Below are positions 1-8,762 of a DNA stretch of 64,000 bases, one piece after another; positions within the stretch are counted from its first letter, which is position 1; each line of letters opens with the position of its first letter. Source of the stretch: Bacteroidota bacterium (lineage in GTDB: Bacteria > Bacteroidota > Bacteroidia > NS11-12g > UBA955); contig JAIYAW010000002.1 in NCBI GenBank assembly GCA_027488835.1, positions 124,001 to 188,000 of the forward strand. The letters run 5' to 3'. The position numbers were made by a program, and so were the translations under genes. The notes beneath the pieces were generated by a model, which made no database searches, was not told the DNA's origin, and worked only from the letters and a program-made list of their open reading frames with translations.

Positions 1-847
1 AAGGTTTCAAAGGTTCTCTATTCAAAGGATCTACAGCAGTATCCCAGGGTTTTAATGAATCGATATTCATTAATTCAATCCTGCGTTTTTGAATCGCTTT
101 TAACAACGGAACCACATGCTCTTCAACAGATTGATGGAACTTCTTGCAATCTTCTGTGGTGTAATCAAACCTACCCAATGATGAAAACATATAATCGCGG
201 AAATTTGCAAATCCTGCATTTACCGCAACTTGATGTCTTTTCGCTACCATTTTGTCAAATAAATCTTCAAGTTTTTGAGAATCCATTTGACGGCGTTCAT
301 TCATCAGTTTCCATGCTTTTTCTCTCAATTCCCTGTCTGTTTCCATCAACAAATTGGAAGCTTTTTGCATGGTAATGGTTTCTTCATTCCACTGAATTGT
401 CATTGCCCCTTGAATCGCAGAATATTCTTGTGCCAGTGTGTTTAATTCTGCTTGTAGAGGGATATTTTCTACTCTGAATAAGTCAATTGCACTTTGTAAC
501 GACCTAAAATAAATGAAATAGGCTTGATCGCTTTCTTTTTCTGATTTGAAAGGACAATCGATTATTTTATGATTCAGCTTATCTTCAAAAGGAGCAAGTT
601 TTGGTTGAATTTCTTGCACAAATTGTAAATAAGCATTTTCATGTTCCTCATTTTGTGTATCGCAAGTCATGTTGATATAACGCCATGCCATATCTTCAGA
701 CAAAAAACTCTCTAAATCACTCACATCCATCAAAAATTGATCAAAATCAACAATTGAGTGAATAGGGCGATCTAATAATAATTGGAATAGGGATTCAACA
801 TCCTCTGGTTTTTGGATGCTGAAATTTTTAGGAATGAATTGCGACAT
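1..847 (-). CDS. Oligoendopeptidase F-like M3 metallopeptidase, N-terminal part (partial)
   Basis: This frame runs open from an ATG at 847 to the left edge of the window, giving about 282 N-terminal residues. I translated it directly from the minus strand. It begins MSQFIPKNFSIQKPEDVESL and its last visible part contains SLKPWDTAVDPLN, a stretch typical of the middle of M3-family oligoendopeptidases, where a conserved LxPWD precedes the catalytic domain. The family has about 560-600 residues and a zinc-binding HExxH motif in the C-terminal half, so the active site would lie outside this window. The gene starts 15 nt after the stop of the DUF5606 gene and is probably co-transcribed with it. 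Such enzymes are cytoplasmic and cut short peptides. The family assignment is fairly secure; the exact substrate is not. Confidence 0.8.
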   Translation of the reverse strand, partial: MSQFIPKNFSIQKPEDVESLFQLLLDRPIHSIVDFDQFLMDVSDLESFLSEDMAWRYINMTCDTQNEEHENAYLQFVQEIQPKLAPFEDKLNHKIIDCPFKSEKESDQAYFIYFRSLQSAIDLFRVENIPLQAELNTLAQEYSAIQGAMTIQWNEETITMQKASNLLMETDRELREKAWKLMNERRQMDSQKLEDLFDKMVAKRHQVAVNAGFANFRDYMFSSLGRFDYTTEDCKKFHQSVEEHVVPLLKAIQKRRIELMNIDSLKPWDTAVDPLNREPLKP

Positions 848-862
848 AAAAAATGGCAGGAA

Positions 863-1414
863 TTAGCTACCCATTTTACGTGGTGTAGTTGCTTTTACCT
901 TCACTCCAGAAGATGTTTTTGTAGGAGTTTTTGTTTTTGGCGCTGCAGTTACTTTTGGTTTTTCAGTAGATTTTGCTTTTACCTCTTTGGTTTCAGTACC
1001 GGTCTCTTCAGTTTCTTCAATATTGTCTAATGTATCAAAGTTCAAAGTAGCTTTTAGCATGGTGTACCAAACGAAAAGTTTTTTCATATCGGAAGGATAT
1101 ACTTTTTCGCGATCGTAATTCGGCAATACTTTTGACATAAAAGCGCGAACTTCATCGGCCTCAGATTTAGACGTTGGAATAACAGCTCCTTCATCTTCAA
1201 GCTTTTTAATGGTTTTCAATGCTTCTGCAAGGCGAACTTCGCCTTCTTCAGTGAAGATTGAAATATCGGCCAATACGCTTACGCGTTGACGTGCATTCGT
1301 CCCAAATTTTTTATTATCGGTAAGTGATTCTAATATTAACCCTGATTTATTTTGTCCAACTACTTTGTGCAACCCAGGCATTCCAGTTACAGAAACAACG
1401 TCTTTTAATTCCAT
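863..1414 (-). CDS. DUF5606 family protein
   Basis: The product has about 183 residues starting MELKDVVSVTGMPGLHK. An in-frame TTG nine bases upstream (1423) would add three residues, but MELK is the usual start in relatives. The first ~130 residues match my memory of DUF5606, a Bacteroidota-restricted family with an N-terminal module of the form GxPGLxK(L/V)VGQ. The last ~50 residues are a low-complexity tail of Lys, Thr, Pro and Ala, probably disordered and basic. The function is unknown. The next gene downstream is the M3 peptidase, 15 nt away. A near-consensus -7 box (GAAATTTG, 1421-1428 on the minus strand) lies just upstream of the start. Confidence 0.75.
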   Translation of the reverse strand: MELKDVVSVTGMPGLHKVVGQNKSGLILESLTDNKKFGTNARQRVSVLADISIFTEEGEVRLAEALKTIKKLEDEGAVIPTSKSEADEVRAFMSKVLPNYDREKVYPSDMKKLFVWYTMLKATLNFDTLDNIEETEETGTETKEVKAKSTEKPKVTAAPKTKTPTKTSSGVKVKATTPRKMGS

Positions 1415-1517
1415 ATAGGGCAAATTTCAGTAAATGCAGATAAAATACCAAGTTTTTAACGGCGATTTGCAATATAAATAAAAAATAAAGGCTTTAATAT
1501 TTGCAAAAACTGCAAAA

Positions 1518-1859
1518 TTAGCTGTAAATAAGTCTGTTTTTGACTTTTTGAAATTCCCTCAAAACAACAGCTTTTGCCATGTTTAACGGGGTACTTCCAC
1601 CTAAATTCTGTACAAATTTATATTGTTTTTCGGTTAAATCTACCCGATAAACAATTTTCATCCATTTTGAATGATTTTCTTGTTGAAGATTTGCAATTAT
1701 GGATTCCAATTCAGGTAGGAGTGATTCAAGTTTCAAATAAGGCGCATTTGAAAATTCAAAACCCACCATTCCAAAATCTTTTTCAATTTGTGAAATTACT
1801 TCTTGAATTACCTTTAATTCTGGTTCCTGAAAAACCAAGTATGCTTCCTGATCGGTCAT
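1518..1859 (-). CDS. Conserved hypothetical protein, 113 aa
   Basis: A 113-residue protein begins at an ATG two bases after the stop of the symporter gene, so the two are almost certainly co-transcribed. It has no signal peptide or membrane segment. The composition (many Glu, Gln and Lys, with predicted helices around residues 10-60 and 75-105) suggests a small soluble helical protein. I do not recognise the family. The tight coupling to the transporter makes it a real gene, but does not reveal a role. Confidence 0.65.
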   Translation of the reverse strand: MTDQEAYLVFQEPELKVIQEVISQIEKDFGMVGFEFSNAPYLKLESLLPELESIIANLQQENHSKWMKIVYRVDLTEKQYKFVQNLGGSTPLNMAKAVVLREFQKVKNRLIYS

Positions 1860-1861
1860 GA

Positions 1862-3121
1862 TTAACTTTCTAAATTTTCTTCGCCCAATTCACCTTCCCA
1901 TTTGCTTACTGCACTTGTTGCGAGTGCATTTCCAAGTACATTGGTCATGGAACGACCCATATCGCAGAAATGGTCAATTGGAAGAATTAAGGCAATTCCT
2001 TCTGCCGGAATATGAAACATAGAACATGTAGCAGCCACAACAACCAATGAGGCTCTCGGCACTCCTGCAATACCCTTGCTGGTAAGCATCAATACCAATA
2101 ACAAGGTTAATTGGGTGCCTAAATCAAGGGGTATGTTGTAAGCTTGTGCAATGAAAATACTGGCAAATGTCATGTACATCATACTTCCATCTAGGTTAAA
2201 TGAATATCCTAACGGCAAGATGAAACTTACAATGTTCTTTTTGCAACCAAAATTCTCTAGTTCTTCAGTTAATTTTGGAAAAACGGCCTCTGAACTGGTG
2301 GTTGAAAACGCAACCAGCATTGGATTTTTGATTCTGTTAAGCAGCGAAAATAAACGTTGTTTTAAAATGATAAATCCTACTGTTAATAACACCAACCAAA
2401 GCAAACCAATTCCTGCATAAAACGAAAGCATGTATTTTCCGTAAACAACCAATATTCCAAGTCCTTTGGTACAAATGATGGCCGTAATTCCCCCAAAAAC
2501 ACCAAACGGAGCAAAATTCATTACATAGTTTACCATTTTGAGAATCACTTTTGAAATTTTGTCGAAAACACCAATTAAACTTTCTGCAGATTTGCCCAAA
2601 GAAGCCAAAGCAATTCCAAAAAATATGGAGAATACAACAATTTGCAATATTTCATTTTCGGCCATTGCCTGAAAAATGCTTTTAGGAAAAACATGTTCAA
2701 TGAAATTGGTGAGTGAAAAACTCTCCGTCTTTTTTACAATTTCTTCGGTTGTACTCGCATTCGTTGTTAACTCGCTTAAATTCAATGATTTTCCTGGTTC
2801 GAAATAATTTACCAAAACCAACCCCAAAAGCAATGAAACCAAAGAAGCGGTTAAAAACCACAGCATACTTTTTCCGCCAACGCGGCCTATTGCTTGTAAA
2901 TTTCCCATTTTGGCTATGCCAACGATTAACGTTGTTACAACCAAAGGAGCAATAATCATTTGGACCAAACGCAAGAAAATATTTGTAAGTTGTTTGAAAT
3001 ACAAAGCGTATTCTGCATTCACTTCCTTTGGAAGATTCATATACATGATTTGTCCTACCAAAGTACCAATAATCATGGCAATAAGGATGTAAATGGTCAG
3101 TTTTGAACTGGTATTTTTCAT
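1862..3121 (-). CDS. Dicarboxylate/amino acid:cation symporter (SLC1/DAACS family)
   Basis: The 419-residue membrane protein carries the family's hallmarks: the serine-rich reentrant hairpin as STTSSEA (about residues 273-279), the NMDGT-type cation site as NLDGS (309-313), and a C-terminal DxxxxMGRSMTNVLGN stretch that binds substrate and ion. There are eight or so hydrophobic segments, starting with residues 8-28. Proteins of this family (GltP, GltT, DctA) import glutamate, aspartate or C4-dicarboxylates with H+ or Na+ across the inner membrane. The substrate cannot be read from the sequence. It is transcribed divergently from the heptose epimerase gene. A Bacteroidota -7 box (TACTTTTG) lies 12 nt upstream of the ATG, and a small unknown gene follows in the same operon. 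Confidence 0.9.
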   Translation of the reverse strand: MKNTSSKLTIYILIAMIIGTLVGQIMYMNLPKEVNAEYALYFKQLTNIFLRLVQMIIAPLVVTTLIVGIAKMGNLQAIGRVGGKSMLWFLTASLVSLLLGLVLVNYFEPGKSLNLSELTTNASTTEEIVKKTESFSLTNFIEHVFPKSIFQAMAENEILQIVVFSIFFGIALASLGKSAESLIGVFDKISKVILKMVNYVMNFAPFGVFGGITAIICTKGLGILVVYGKYMLSFYAGIGLLWLVLLTVGFIILKQRLFSLLNRIKNPMLVAFSTTSSEAVFPKLTEELENFGCKKNIVSFILPLGYSFNLDGSMMYMTFASIFIAQAYNIPLDLGTQLTLLLVLMLTSKGIAGVPRASLVVVAATCSMFHIPAEGIALILPIDHFCDMGRSMTNVLGNALATSAVSKWEGELGEENLES

Positions 3122-3132
3122 AAGTTACATTA

Positions 3133-3140
3133 CAAAAGTA
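3133..3140 (-). promoter_or_regulatory. Candidate -7 element for the symporter gene
   Basis: On the minus strand this reads TACTTTTG, a full match to the Bacteroidota -7 consensus TAnnTTTG. The ATG at 3121 follows 12 nt after its last G, so the leader would be only a few bases long. No clear -33 TTTG is seen. Confidence 0.5.
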
Positions 3141-3181
3141 ATGGATAATTGCAAATGAGCGAGAATTCAGTTCGATTGTCT

Positions 3182-3189
3182 TATTTTTG
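3182..3189 (+). promoter_or_regulatory. Candidate -7 element of the heptose epimerase gene; leaderless start
   Basis: The box TATTTTTG matches TAnnTTTG, and its last G is exactly 5 nt before the ATG at 3194. Transcription from it would begin at or next to the start codon, so the mRNA is predicted to be leaderless. This is why I prefer 3194 over the in-frame TTG at 3149. Confidence 0.6.
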
Positions 3190-3193
3190 CTTA

Positions 3194-4159
3194 ATGATTA
3201 TTGTTACTGGAGCATTGGGATTTATAGGTTCTGCCTTATTGGGTGAATTGGAGTCTAGGGGCTATGGTGAACTTGTGGCAGTAGATAATTTTAATGACGA
3301 TAATAAATTTTCAAACCTTGAAGGAAAAAAAATCAAGGAGAGAATAGATAGATCTGTTTTTTGTGATTGGTTGAGCGTCAATGCTTCCAAAGTTCAATTC
3401 GTATTTCATATTGGGGCTAGAACAAGAACCAATGAATTTGATTGGAACGTATTGAATGAATTGAACGTACATTATTCCAAACAACTATGGCAAATCTGTT
3501 CTCAGGAATCCATTCCACTCATTTATGCCTCTTCAGCTGCTACCTACGGCAATGGGGAAAATGGGTTTTCAGATGACCCTACAAATATTAGGCAGTTGAA
3601 ACCAATGAATCCATACGGCGAAAGCAAACAGATTTTCGATTTATGGATGATGCAGCAAGAAAGTACACCCCCATTTTGGGCGGGTTTTAAGTTTTTTAAT
3701 GTATTTGGTCCTAACGAATATCACAAAGGCAGAATGGCAAGTGTTGTTTTCCATGCGTTTAATCAGATCAAGGAAAAAGGCAGTGTAAATTTATTCAGAA
3801 GCTATAATGCTGATTATGCGGATGGTGAACAGCGCCGTGATTTTGTATATATAAAAGATGTTTTGAACGTGCTGATTTATCACATGGAAACACGCAAAAA
3901 ATCAGGACTTTATAATTTAGGGAGCGGAAAATCTCATACTTTTTTAGAACTTGCAAATGGAGTGTTCAAAGCGCTCAATTTGCAATCAAGTTTGAATTAT
4001 ATCGATATGCCCGAAGATATCAGAGATAACTATCAATATTTCACGCAGGCTGATGATGCCAGATTAATTGAATCAGGCTATTCGGAAGGATTTACTCCTT
4101 TTGAAGATGCAATTTCTGATTATGTGAGAAACTACCTAGTTCCGCATAAATTTATTTAA
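3194..4159 (+). CDS. rfaD: ADP-L-glycero-D-manno-heptose 6-epimerase
   Basis: The 321-residue protein is a short-chain dehydrogenase-type epimerase. Residues 1-16 (MIIVTGALGFIGSALL) form the GxxGxxG NAD(P)-binding turn. SSAATYG (113-119) and YGESK (141-145) supply the catalytic Ser, Tyr and Lys, and RRDFVYIKDV is the HldD signature near residue 215. The enzyme converts ADP-D-glycero- to ADP-L-glycero-beta-D-manno-heptose for the LPS inner core, in the cytoplasm. The ATG at 3194 is chosen because it begins the Rossmann strand and sits 5 nt after a -7 box. The sensor kinase gene follows one base after the stop, so the two share a transcript, although no functional link is obvious. Confidence 0.93.
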   Translation: MIIVTGALGFIGSALLGELESRGYGELVAVDNFNDDNKFSNLEGKKIKERIDRSVFCDWLSVNASKVQFVFHIGARTRTNEFDWNVLNELNVHYSKQLWQICSQESIPLIYASSAATYGNGENGFSDDPTNIRQLKPMNPYGESKQIFDLWMMQQESTPPFWAGFKFFNVFGPNEYHKGRMASVVFHAFNQIKEKGSVNLFRSYNADYADGEQRRDFVYIKDVLNVLIYHMETRKKSGLYNLGSGKSHTFLELANGVFKALNLQSSLNYIDMPEDIRDNYQYFTQADDARLIESGYSEGFTPFEDAISDYVRNYLVPHKFI

Positions 4160-4160
4160 G

Positions 4161-7100
4161 ATGTTGAAATCGCCGGGAAAATTATTGTTGCTTGTTGGCT
4201 TATTTATTGTAGGGCTGGCGCAATATTTTTCGGATCAACAATTGGATAAACAAGAAAGCTTTGCATTAAATAAAGTAAAGAAATCAGTTGAAAATGAAAT
4301 CATTGCAATTGATAAAATCGTTTATAATCTTGAATCGTTTAAACTTACCAATAGAAATATAGATTCAGTTGCAAATAGTTTAAAATTAAATGGAATTGAC
4401 TTTTTTGAATTTCACCAAAATACGCCAATCTTTTGGACGAATGATTTGTTTCAAATTATTCCTCAAAATACAAATTCTTTCGAAATAGTTAAGCAAGGGT
4501 CTTTGTGTTTGGCCAAATGGAATTTAGTCCACAAAGGCGGAATTAGAATTTTCGTTTACAATATTTTTCCAGATCAAGGATTGAAAATCAATCCTGATTC
4601 ATTGTTTGAAAAACAATCCTCTATATATCAAATAGTAAAACTTGACGGTCAATATGAATCCACGAAAATTAATGGTAAAAAACAAGTAAGTTTTAAGTTC
4701 AAAGGTGTTAAATATGCAATTTCAACGGTTCAATTTTCACCAAGTTTGTTATTTGCCTATTTGTATATTTTCGGACTGTGTTTGATAAGTATTGGAATAA
4801 TAATTATTCAAGGAAATTCAAACAAACCCATATTGAAATGGATCAATTGGACCATGTGGTTTGGTGTTGTGAATTTGTTTGTGGCCGATATTAACTTCAC
4901 TAATTTAAAACAATTAAAATTATTCTCATCTCAATTATTTTATATCAACCCAATTTTTCAAAGTTTGGGAGTAATTGCGAGTTATGCGGTTCTTTTATTT
5001 TGGCTGGCTTCACTTATTCTAGCTCAAATTAAACCAAAATTAAAATCAGCTGATTTGAAGTCTGCTTATTTCCTCAATGTTCCAATTATTCTCGTGGCTT
5101 TAACCATTCTTCAAGTTATTTTTGTTTTAGCCAGTAAAATGGTAAGCGATACCGAAATACATTTTGATTTTTTTGAAATATTGCTCGTAACAAGATACAC
5201 AACAATAAGTATTGGAGTTTTGGTATTGCTATTTCTTACATTCTTCACACTGCTCAACGAAATTGCCGATAATTTGTTCAGTGTTGAATCTAATCATCGT
5301 TTAATGATGATTGTTGCCTCATTTGCTCCATTGCTCGCCTTCGGGTATTTCAATGTGCCTCAATTGCCGTTTTATTTATGGTTATCTTTTGGAATTATTT
5401 GGTTTGTATTCAGAAAACAATCCCGTAATCGGTTTGATTATACCAGATTGCTATTGCAAATTTTACTGCCTTGTATTTCTTTAAGTGTTATTTTAAATAC
5501 CAAACTTAGAGAAAAAGAGCAGGAACAAAGGAAATATATAGCCTCTAAATTGCTTATAAAGGCTGACAAAACAATAAAAAATCATTTATATGAATCTGAA
5601 TCTCAGTTGATGAATGACAAAGGTATTGTTGATTATTACACCTGTAAAGACGTTTCAAAAGAAGCATTTGAAAATAGATTAAAGGTATTGTATTTTGACA
5701 GGAAATATGATAATTATCAGCTTTCTATTTTTGACTTTAATGGGAAGGGTCAGGCTTATAGAATTGAAAACACCATCGATTTTGGAACATTAAACGCGAT
5801 TTATTTCTCCGATTTGTGTATTCAAGTAACCAATCGATTCTTTTTGATTAACGAACGCCGGTTGAGAGGAAGTTACTTGGGTAAATTCAATGTGGTTTTT
5901 GATGGAAAATTACAGGGAAGTTACTTTGTGTTATTAACTCCTAAGTTTGGAAATAACCAAGGTAGATTGTCTGATGTTATTCAAAAAAACGCCACAGAGA
6001 ATTTATTTAGACGTTACGATTATTCCTACGCAATTTTTAATCGCAATAAATTGAATAGACATTTAGGTCATTACGATTATCCCGCAATCAATCAATTTGG
6101 AGTAAATACCAGATTCACAAACGCAAATGGGTATAGCCATTATGTTCAAAAAGATGAGTATAATAACATTGTTGTAATAACGAAGAAGGATCAATCTTTA
6201 TTGATTTCAGCCATTCAATTTACCTTGCTTTCTTTGGTTGGCTTTTTAGTGATTCTATTGTATCTGGTTTTTGTTTACATTCAACAAAGAGGAATAAATT
6301 ATTTTTCTAAATTGAAATGGATGAAGAAAATTAAGTTCAATTTCAATCAATCATCTTCTATAATTTCAACAGAAAGTTGGTACTTAAGCCGCCGATTACA
6401 ACTTTACATTACTTGGTTGGTATTTGCCATTTTTGTTATTGTGATTTTTGTAACAATCAATTATTTTATTGAAAACAATATTGATCGACAAAAGAATTAT
6501 CTGTTAAATAAGGCCAATAATATTGCCAACAAAATAAGTGGTGAACTTAACTTAGATGCCTTACAAAACAAATATGAAGTGGGCTTAGTATACGATTTGG
6601 CTGTCTATTATGAAACAGATATCAATGTCTATGATCAATATGGGAAACTCATAGTTTCTACCAATCCCAGATTGTTTACGGAAAAATTTACCAGCGATTT
6701 AATGAATCCTGCTGTTTTTAAACGATTTAAATCTAAGAATATTTCTTCATCGGTAGTATCGGAAAAAATTGCCGACTTGAATTATATTTCCGCTTATACA
6801 ACATTAATTGACAATGATTTGGAAGTGAGGGGCTACGTGAATTTGCCGTATTTCTCGAATAGGGAAGACTTATTTAGAGAAATCTCTCAATATACCGTAA
6901 CCATTATTAATTTATTCGTACTCATTTTTGCTTTAGCCATTATTCTCACCTATTACGTGGCACAGCGACTATCCAAACCGCTCATATTAATTAAAAATCA
7001 GATTTCTCAAATGAAAATTGGTGAGAAGAATTTACCTATCGATTGGGAAAGAAATGATGAAATTGGATTGTTGGTCAAGGAATATAATACGATGCTCAGT

Positions 7101-7808
7101 GCACTTGATTCTAGTTTGGATAAATTGGCCGACAGTGAACGTCAAGGAGCTTGGAGGGAAATGGCAAAACAAGTAGCCCATGAAATAAAAAATCCACTTA
7201 CGCCCATGCGTTTGTCATTGCAGCATTTGGAGTACTCCATCAACCGCGGTGATGACAACATTGAAGAAAAAGTGAAGAAAACCATTGCCCTGTTAATTCG
7301 TCAAATAGACTCTTTGAGTGCCATGGCTGAGGAGTTTAGCTCGTTTGCAAAAATGCCAGAACCGATTTTTGAGAAGATTGATTTAAAATTAATTTTGGGG
7401 GATGCAATAATGTTGATGGAAAAAGAGATGGGACAGCCAATCACATTTAATAGTACCGCTGAAATCATTCCTATTTTGGCAGATCCACATCAGTTGGGAC
7501 GGATATTTAATAACATCTTCAAAAATGCCATTCAAGCCATTCCTGAAGATAGGGTAGGACAAGTTTTGGTGAATGTTGAAATGCAGAAAAAATGGGTTAA
7601 AATTCTCATTTCCGACAATGGAAAGGGAATTCCACCAGAACTATCAGAAAAAATCTTTAGTCCTAACTTTAGTACCAAAAATAGTGGCATGGGACTTGGT
7701 TTGGCTATCACCAAGAAAATTATTGAACAATTCGGTGGCAATATTCATTTCAAATCGGAACTCAACGTAGGCACCGTTTTTGAAATCAATTTCCCGCTTG
7801 ATTTGTAA
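4161..7808 (+). CDS. Large membrane sensor histidine kinase, NtrY-like
   Basis: The 1215-residue protein has an unusually long sensor part. After an N-terminal anchor (about 7-22) and a first extracytoplasmic stretch come roughly seven or eight membrane segments (about 195-440). A second extracytoplasmic region (about 450-680) follows, then segments near 685-707, 745-770 and 908-930, a HAMP linker (about 935-985), HisKA and HATPase. The phospho-acceptor is H1007 in VAHEIKNP. The N box is NIFKNAIQAI, the G1 box SDNGKGIP and the G2 box GMGLGLAI near the C-terminus. There is no receiver domain and no response-regulator gene beside it, so it is an orphan kinase here. It starts one base after the epimerase stop. 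The kinase core is certain; the signal and partner are unknown. Confidence 0.9.
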   Translation: MLKSPGKLLLLVGLFIVGLAQYFSDQQLDKQESFALNKVKKSVENEIIAIDKIVYNLESFKLTNRNIDSVANSLKLNGIDFFEFHQNTPIFWTNDLFQIIPQNTNSFEIVKQGSLCLAKWNLVHKGGIRIFVYNIFPDQGLKINPDSLFEKQSSIYQIVKLDGQYESTKINGKKQVSFKFKGVKYAISTVQFSPSLLFAYLYIFGLCLISIGIIIIQGNSNKPILKWINWTMWFGVVNLFVADINFTNLKQLKLFSSQLFYINPIFQSLGVIASYAVLLFWLASLILAQIKPKLKSADLKSAYFLNVPIILVALTILQVIFVLASKMVSDTEIHFDFFEILLVTRYTTISIGVLVLLFLTFFTLLNEIADNLFSVESNHRLMMIVASFAPLLAFGYFNVPQLPFYLWLSFGIIWFVFRKQSRNRFDYTRLLLQILLPCISLSVILNTKLREKEQEQRKYIASKLLIKADKTIKNHLYESESQLMNDKGIVDYYTCKDVSKEAFENRLKVLYFDRKYDNYQLSIFDFNGKGQAYRIENTIDFGTLNAIYFSDLCIQVTNRFFLINERRLRGSYLGKFNVVFDGKLQGSYFVLLTPKFGNNQGRLSDVIQKNATENLFRRYDYSYAIFNRNKLNRHLGHYDYPAINQFGVNTRFTNANGYSHYVQKDEYNNIVVITKKDQSLLISAIQFTLLSLVGFLVILLYLVFVYIQQRGINYFSKLKWMKKIKFNFNQSSSIISTESWYLSRRLQLYITWLVFAIFVIVIFVTINYFIENNIDRQKNYLLNKANNIANKISGELNLDALQNKYEVGLVYDLAVYYETDINVYDQYGKLIVSTNPRLFTEKFTSDLMNPAVFKRFKSKNISSSVVSEKIADLNYISAYTTLIDNDLEVRGYVNLPYFSNREDLFREISQYTVTIINLFVLIFALAIILTYYVAQRLSKPLILIKNQISQMKIGEKNLPIDWERNDEIGLLVKEYNTMLSALDSSLDKLADSERQGAWREMAKQVAHEIKNPLTPMRLSLQHLEYSINRGDDNIEEKVKKTIALLIRQIDSLSAMAEEFSSFAKMPEPIFEKIDLKLILGDAIMLMEKEMGQPITFNSTAEIIPILADPHQLGRIFNNIFKNAIQAIPEDRVGQVLVNVEMQKKWVKILISDNGKGIPPELSEKIFSPNFSTKNSGMGLGLAITKKIIEQFGGNIHFKSELNVGTVFEINFPLDL

Positions 7809-7838
7809 GATTAAATGATAACCTAGAAGTGATAAGCA

Positions 7839-8744
7839 TTAAATATTCTGGTTTTTTATCTTCTCAAACCCAGCCCGTTTCAAGGGGCTTTTTCCAAAAG
7901 TTTCGTTAAAATTTTCACTGGTAAGTTGCTGCCATTCTTCTTTTTTCCAATCAGCCCATTCACCTGATTCAAAACGAGGTTCGGTAGTGGGTGAGGAAAA
8001 TCGGTTCCAAGGACAAACATCTTGGCAAATATCGCAGCCAAATAACCAGTTGTTCAAATTCGATTTCTCATTGGCTGTTAGTTCCGTTCGTTTTTCAATG
8101 GTTAAATACGAAATACACGCGTTCGAATCAATGACTTTATCGGTAACGATGGCATTGGTGGGACAAGCATCTATACAGGCTGTGCAATTGCCACAGTGAT
8201 CGGTGGTGGGAGCGTCTGATTCAATTTCCAATGAACAAATAATCTCTGCCAAAAAGAAAAAACTACCCACTCCCTTGCGAATCAACAAACTGTGTTTGCC
8301 AATCCAACCTAAGCCCGATTTCTCAGCCCATTGTCGCTCCATTACAGGTGCCGAATCAACAAAAACACGTCCTGCTAAATTAGGAACAAGAGATTTAATG
8401 AATTCAAACAAAACAAATGCTTGATCTTTAACCACCTTATGGTAGTCCTCTCCATGTGCATATTTTGCTACCTGAGGGGCATTTATATTTTGTATTTTTT
8501 GAGGGAAGTAGTTGTAAGCCAAGCTAATTACAGTTTTTGAACCTTCAACTAACAGAGTTGGATCTAAGCGCTTTTCAAAATGGTTTTCCATGTACTGCAT
8601 TTCTGCATGGTATCCATTTTTTAACCAATCAGTTAATCGCGATTCTTCTTCACTCAGTTTTTCAGCTTTTGCAAATCCTACAGCCAAAAAGCCGAGTTCC
8701 TCGGCTTTTTGTTGAATACGTTTTTTAAGTGAATGTCCCTCCAT
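7839..8744 (-). CDS. queG: Epoxyqueuosine reductase QueG
   Basis: The 301-residue iron-sulfur protein carries two [4Fe-4S] motifs: CGNCTACIDACP (Cys184, 187, 190, 194) and CDICQDVCP (Cys237, 240, 244), with Cys210 as a likely further ligand. D130 lies in FVDSAPVMERQ, the conserved cobalamin-site segment of the family. QueG performs the last step of queuosine synthesis, reducing epoxyqueuosine at tRNA position 34 with a cobamide cofactor. That is relevant because this genome also has a riboswitch-controlled B12 uptake locus at 22-26 kb. The gene is the last of the ligA-dapA-ruvB operon, 18 nt after ruvB. It converges with the sensor kinase gene, leaving about 30 bp between the stops. Confidence 0.94.
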   Translation of the reverse strand: MEGHSLKKRIQQKAEELGFLAVGFAKAEKLSEEESRLTDWLKNGYHAEMQYMENHFEKRLDPTLLVEGSKTVISLAYNYFPQKIQNINAPQVAKYAHGEDYHKVVKDQAFVLFEFIKSLVPNLAGRVFVDSAPVMERQWAEKSGLGWIGKHSLLIRKGVGSFFFLAEIICSLEIESDAPTTDHCGNCTACIDACPTNAIVTDKVIDSNACISYLTIEKRTELTANEKSNLNNWLFGCDICQDVCPWNRFSSPTTEPRFESGEWADWKKEEWQQLTSENFNETFGKSPLKRAGFEKIKNQNI

Positions 8745-8762
8745 AACAAAGTAGGGATATTT

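Noticed and set aside
3149-3193. Longer N-terminus of the heptose epimerase from a TTG at 3149
   Set aside because: It would place 15 residues before the Rossmann strand and across the -7 box; the ATG at 3194 fits both the protein family and the promoter.
4161-7808. Hybrid kinase with receiver domain
   Set aside because: The protein ends right after the G2 box and HATPase; no receiver Asp or REC fold is present.
7806-7838. Terminator between the sensor kinase and queG
   Set aside because: No stem-loop with a T-run can be drawn in the 30 bp between the convergent stops.
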